This document shows, one piece after another, positions 6,447 to 9,195 of a stretch of DNA of 9,195 bases. The translations under genes and the position numbers were made by a program. The notes beneath the pieces were generated by a model. That model was not told the DNA's origin and searched no databases. It saw only the letters and a program-made list of their open reading frames with translations. The stretch is from Faecalicatena contorta (GTDB lineage: Bacteria; Bacillota; Clostridia; Lachnospirales; Lachnospiraceae), in NCBI RefSeq assembly GCF_039521745.1, contig NZ_BAAACT010000150.1; one strand, written 5' to 3'. Position 1 is the first letter of the stretch; each line of letters opens with the position of its first letter.

Positions 6447-6468
6447 GATTGAGTTGTTAACTGACTGT

Positions 6469-6491
6469 CAGGCATACCGGTATTCAGCCTG
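6469..6491 (+). promoter_or_regulatory. Nested palindrome in the AEC transporter leader
   Basis: CAGGC (6469-6473) and GCCTG (6487-6491) are inverted arms enclosing the perfect 10-bp palindrome ATACCGGTAT (6474-6483). It sits about 16-38 bases after the predicted transcription start. It may be a DNA operator or a leader hairpin; which one cannot be decided from sequence alone. Confidence 0.35.
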
Positions 6492-6557
6492 CTTCCCTGA
6501 AACATCGTATTCGCTGCCGGAGCTGTCGTTTTTATAGGAGAGGGTAAAATATCTATT

Positions 6558-7478
6558 ATGTTTCTATTAATTTTTAATCAACTGCTGAAAATGCTCATTA
6601 TTATGATATTGGCGTTTACCTGCTATAGGCTGAAGATCATAAGCCAGGAAGGAAACAGAAGTATATCCAATCTGCTCCTTATGATTGTCAACCCCTGCCT
6701 GATTATTACTGTATATCAGACAGACTATGACGCCAGACTTGTCAAAGGGCTTTTAATCGCATTTGCGGCCGCTTTTGCTGCCCATATCATAGCCATTTTG
6801 ATTGCCCGCATTCTGGTGCCTGAGAAAAATAACCCGAATTATTATCTCGACCGCTTTGGCTCGATCTATTCCAATTGCGGTTTTATTGGAATTCCACTGA
6901 TCTACAGTGTGCTGGGAAATGAAGGAGTCTTCTATCTCACCGCCTATATGACCATGTTCAATCTGTTTACATGGACTCACGGGCTCAGCCTGCTGGAGAA
7001 TAAGTTCTCTTTCCGACAGCTGAAAGAGGGGCTGCTATCTCCTATGATCCTTGCTACCTGTGCCGCTCTTCTTCTATTTTTTGCACAGCTTCGGATTCCT
7101 GCCACTGTTCTGGATTCTATGGATTATATAGCGGATATGAATACGCCTCTTGCCATGATGGTTGCCGGCTTTTCTGTTGCACAGGCTGACTTGAAGAAAA
7201 TATTCGGACATTTGCAAATCTACTGGGTCAGCTTTCTGAAACTGATCGCTGTGCCGCTGGCCGTGACCGTATTTTTATACCTGCTGCGTATAGACCACTA
7301 CATTGCATATACTACCTTAATCGCAGCGTCATGTCCCACAGCAACTACAATGACAATGATGTCAATTCGTTATAAAAGAAACTATACATACGCTTCAGAA
7401 ATTTTTGCATTTACCACTGTTTTATCTATGGTGACGATTCCTTTCGTTACTTTTATTGCCGGATTTTTAATAAAATAG
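6558..7478 (+). CDS. AEC (auxin efflux carrier)-family membrane transporter
   Basis: The 306-residue integral membrane protein has about ten hydrophobic segments in two repeated halves, the Mem_trans/AEC fold, and a typical length for bacterial members. Recognisable stretches are NPCLIITVYQ (45-54), SIYSNCGFIGIPL (102-114), NTPLAMMVAGFSVAQ (195-209), and the C-terminal AASCPTATTMTMMS (256-269) followed by ASEIFAFTTVLSMVTIPF (279-296). Characterised bacterial AEC proteins move small carboxylates such as malate or malonate. Here it might export or import a carboxylate product or substrate of the divergent sugar-acid locus, which is inference. ATG at 6558 is preceded by GGAGAGGG about 13 bases upstream, a long spacing, but the protein begins as the family usually does. 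The TAG stop lies in a 12-bp palindrome (TAGAAATTTCTA, 7476-7487). The 65-base gap to the next gene shows no clear promoter or terminator, so read-through is possible. Confidence 0.88.
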   Translation: MFLLIFNQLLKMLIIMILAFTCYRLKIISQEGNRSISNLLLMIVNPCLIITVYQTDYDARLVKGLLIAFAAAFAAHIIAILIARILVPEKNNPNYYLDRFGSIYSNCGFIGIPLIYSVLGNEGVFYLTAYMTMFNLFTWTHGLSLLENKFSFRQLKEGLLSPMILATCAALLLFFAQLRIPATVLDSMDYIADMNTPLAMMVAGFSVAQADLKKIFGHLQIYWVSFLKLIAVPLAVTVFLYLLRIDHYIAYTTLIAASCPTATTMTMMSIRYKRNYTYASEIFAFTTVLSMVTIPFVTFIAGFLIK

Positions 7479-7543
7479 AAATTTCTACGGGAAAATGGAT
7501 ATCCTGTAAGAGAGACTACTAATCAGATTCAGAGAGAGTTTAT

Positions 7544-8674
7544 ATGAAAGTTTTAATTTTATCATGCAGCACAGGAGAAGGACATAACTATGCCGGAAAA
7601 GCACTTCAGGAGTGTATCCGCCTTCACGGTGATGAAGCAGATATGCTTGACATCATGCTGCTTGCGGGTAAACGTGTGTCCCGTTTCGTGGGCGGCGGGT
7701 ATGTGTCAATTGTAAAACATGCTCCCCGCTTTTTTCATTTTTTGTATAGACTGGGAGGGGTGGTCAGTTCATCACACCGCAAGTCTCCCGTATACTATGC
7801 GAACGCCATGCTCGCCAAGCCCTTGAAACGCTATCTGGAGGAACACCATTATGATGTCATCGCCACACCGCATCTGTTCCCTGCGGAAACACTTAGCTAC
7901 ATGAAGCATAAAAAGATGCTTTCCCATAAGGTAGTTGCTATTGAAACCGACTATACCTGCATTCCCTTCTGGGAAGAAACGGACTGCGATTTTTATATAA
8001 TCCCCCACAAAGAACTAAAAGAAGAGTTTGCTGCCAGGGGACTCCCCGCACACAGGCTGAAACCTTACGGCATACCGGTCCGGCAGGCATTTTCGGCTCC
8101 CCGGGTTCCAAAAGCAGCAAGGCAGATGTGTAAGATACCCGAAAATGCACACGTCTATCTGATCATGAGCGGCAGCATGGGTTTCGGAAAGATCCAGCTG
8201 TTCGTCGCGGAACTGCTGCGCAGAATTCAGCGCGATGAATACATCATCGTCATCTGCGGCGCCAACAAAAAGTTATACCGTATTCTGACGGGAGAATTCG
8301 GCCGTTCTGCCAACATCAGGATCGTGGGTTATACAGAGCACATTGCCGCCTACATGGATGCCTGTGATGTGCTGTACACAAAACCCGGAGGCCTGACCAG
8401 CACGGAGGCAGCGGTAAAAGGAATCCCTATCGTCCACACCACGCCCATCCCAGGTTGTGAAACAAGGAATCTGGAATTCTTCTCCGCCCATGGACTCTCC
8501 GTTACTTCAGACAAATTCTACGGCCAGATAGCCGCGGGCCAGAGCCTGCTGCGGGACCCTGTACGCTGTGAAACCATGCGTACCGCCCAGTCATCAGCAG
8601 TCCCAGGGGACGCGGCACTCAAAACCTACAGACTCCTGCGCCGTATCTGCAGAAAATCCGGAGGTGAAATATAA
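7544..8674 (+). CDS. MGDG-synthase-like (GT28) glycolipid glycosyltransferase
   Basis: The 376-residue protein matches the MGDG synthase/UgtP-type glycosyltransferase family, which transfers a sugar from a UDP-sugar to diacylglycerol at the cytoplasmic membrane face. The N-terminal acceptor domain begins with MKVLILSCSTGEGHN (GEGHN at 11-15), has ATPHLFPAE (107-115) and ETDYTCIPFW (134-143). The C-terminal GT-B donor domain has LIMSGSMGFGK (206-216), TKPGGLTSTEA (279-289) and PIPGCETRN (301-309), the last corresponding to the PxPGQExxN stretch of the family with Cys in place of Gln. Sugar and acceptor cannot be named from sequence. The ribosome binding site is weak (AGAGAG, five bases from the ATG). 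The stop overlaps the start of the PlsY-like gene by one base, so the two are translated together and probably serve one membrane-lipid pathway. Confidence 0.87.
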   Translation: MKVLILSCSTGEGHNYAGKALQECIRLHGDEADMLDIMLLAGKRVSRFVGGGYVSIVKHAPRFFHFLYRLGGVVSSSHRKSPVYYANAMLAKPLKRYLEEHHYDVIATPHLFPAETLSYMKHKKMLSHKVVAIETDYTCIPFWEETDCDFYIIPHKELKEEFAARGLPAHRLKPYGIPVRQAFSAPRVPKAARQMCKIPENAHVYLIMSGSMGFGKIQLFVAELLRRIQRDEYIIVICGANKKLYRILTGEFGRSANIRIVGYTEHIAAYMDACDVLYTKPGGLTSTEAAVKGIPIVHTTPIPGCETRNLEFFSAHGLSVTSDKFYGQIAAGQSLLRDPVRCETMRTAQSSAVPGDAALKTYRLLRRICRKSGGEI

Positions 8675-9159
8675 TGTATTACCTATTCATACTGCTGGGC
8701 TACTTATCCGGCAGCATCCTATACGCCCAACTGATTCCCAGGCTGTTCAACGGAATCGACATCAGAGAGGCCGCCAGTGACCACAATCCCGGAGCCTTTA
8801 ACACATTCAAACTGGCCGGCAGAAAAACCGGGGCCATCGTCCTCATCCTGGAGCTGGCAAAAGGATTCCTCCCCATCTGTGCAGCCGCACATATCCTGGA
8901 TGTCCACGCCCCTCTCTTCGGCATCATCCTAGCAGCCCCGGTCATCGGCCATGCCTTCCCATTCATGCACCCCAAAAAAGGCGGCAAAGCGATAGCCGTC
9001 TCCTTCGGCTGCCTGCTGGGCCTCCTCCCAAACCTATCCCCGTTCTTCCTGCTCGCCTTCTTCTACCTCCTATTCTCCCTGCTGATCATCATCCGTCCCC
9101 ACCTCCTGCGCACAATCATCACCTACCTCTGTGTCCAGTTTCAGGACATAGGTAAGTAA
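8674..9159 (+). CDS. PlsY-like membrane acyltransferase, 3'-truncated by the IS
   Basis: This resembles PlsY, the membrane acyl-phosphate:glycerol-3-phosphate acyltransferase of phospholipid synthesis. Visible parts are the first membrane helix with GYLSGSILYAQLI (9-21), the first active-site loop DIREAASDHNPGAFNTFK (29-46), helix AIVLILELAKG (54-64), and the third motif IGHAFPFMHPKKGGKAIAVS (91-110). Canonical PlsY has GSGNxGATNxxR in the first loop; here the GSGN part is ASDHN and the final Arg is Lys. This is therefore a divergent paralogue whose donor or acceptor may differ. Native sequence ends at residue 153; VQFQDIGK and the stop come from the IS end, so about a quarter of a normal 190-215-residue protein, including the last helices, is missing. 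GGAGGTG lies 8 bases before the ATG, which overlaps the glycosyltransferase stop (TAATG). The interrupted copy is probably inactive. Confidence 0.82.
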   Translation: MYYLFILLGYLSGSILYAQLIPRLFNGIDIREAASDHNPGAFNTFKLAGRKTGAIVLILELAKGFLPICAAAHILDVHAPLFGIILAAPVIGHAFPFMHPKKGGKAIAVSFGCLLGLLPNLSPFFLLAFFYLLFSLLIIIRPHLLRTIITYLCVQFQDIGK

Positions 9160-9195
9160 AAAGTTTCAGGACATAGGTAAGTCCAAATGTTAAAC
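9132..9195 (+). mobile_element. Terminus of an insertion sequence (right copy), extending outwards
   Basis: This is the inverted copy of the first 64 bases, with no mismatch. It begins with TGTCCAG at the third base of codon 153 of the PlsY-like gene and runs to the window edge. Because the two copies point away from each other and each truncates a gene, they are read as the same end of two IS copies in opposite orientation, or as contig ends that stopped in one repeat. Target-site duplications cannot be checked because the other IS ends are outside the window. Confidence 0.75.
9137..9182 (+). repeat. Two direct 21-bp repeats inside the right IS end
   Basis: Identical 21-bp units at 9137-9157 and 9162-9182, separated by AAAA, mirror those at the left edge. 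The first unit supplies the in-frame residues FQDIGK and the TAA stop at the end of the PlsY-like reading frame. Confidence 0.85.

Noticed and set aside
7476..7487. Perfect 12-bp palindrome TAGAAATTTCTA at the AEC stop codon as a terminator
   Set aside because: The stem is AT-rich with no room for a loop, and no U-run follows, so it is probably chance.
8068..8077. GGCATACCG, also present near 3517 and 6471, as a dispersed regulatory motif
   Set aside because: The copy near 8069 is ordinary coding sequence (YGIPVR) and the other two sit in unrelated structures; too short to support.
1..9195. The whole window as one transposon bounded by 64-bp terminal inverted repeats
   Set aside because: The repeats break coding sequence and the TG-starting boundary faces inwards at 64 and 9132. 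There is no transposase inside, so outward-facing ends of separate IS copies explain the data better.

Overview
The window looks like chromosomal DNA from a low-to-mid GC Firmicute, most likely a gut-type Clostridia/Lachnospiraceae relative. This rests on strong AGGAGG-type ribosome binding sites, tight operons, sigma-A-like promoters and the gene families present; no rRNA or tRNA marker is available. It is bounded by a perfect 64-bp inverted repeat (1-64 and 9132-9195). Both copies are best read as the same end of one insertion sequence, facing outwards, that has cut into the 3' part of each outermost gene. The window is therefore a segment lying between two IS insertions, or a contig that stopped at IS copies.

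The left two thirds (64-6324, all on the minus strand) is a sugar-acid catabolic locus. From a promoter at about 6296-6324 run rhmD (L-rhamnonate dehydratase) and a GntP-family permease. After a structured 275-bp gap with its own promoter come an IclR-family regulator, a DHDPS/NanA-family 2-keto-3-deoxy acid aldolase, a YhcH/YjgK/YiaL-family protein and a zinc-less medium-chain dehydrogenase. The inferred pathway is: sugar acid (probably L-rhamnonate) imported by the permease; dehydrated by RhmD to 2-keto-3-deoxy-L-rhamnonate; cleaved by the aldolase to pyruvate and L-lactaldehyde. The dehydrogenase could then handle the aldehyde or a related intermediate. Its N-terminus is an amphipathic helix plus linker that closely resembles a bacterial-microcompartment encapsulation peptide. 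That is the most interesting signal here, because lactaldehyde metabolism is a known microcompartment task and no shell gene lies in the window.

A 359-bp divergent intergenic region (6199-6557) carries two back-to-back promoters and two palindromes. It separates rhmD from a plus-strand AEC-family (auxin efflux carrier type) transporter.

The right end (7544-9132, plus strand) is a two-gene lipid unit: an MGDG-synthase/GT28-type glycosyltransferase translationally coupled (TAATG overlap) to a divergent PlsY-like membrane acyltransferase. The latter is truncated by the right-hand IS end. No CRISPR array, tRNA, rRNA or replication origin was seen.
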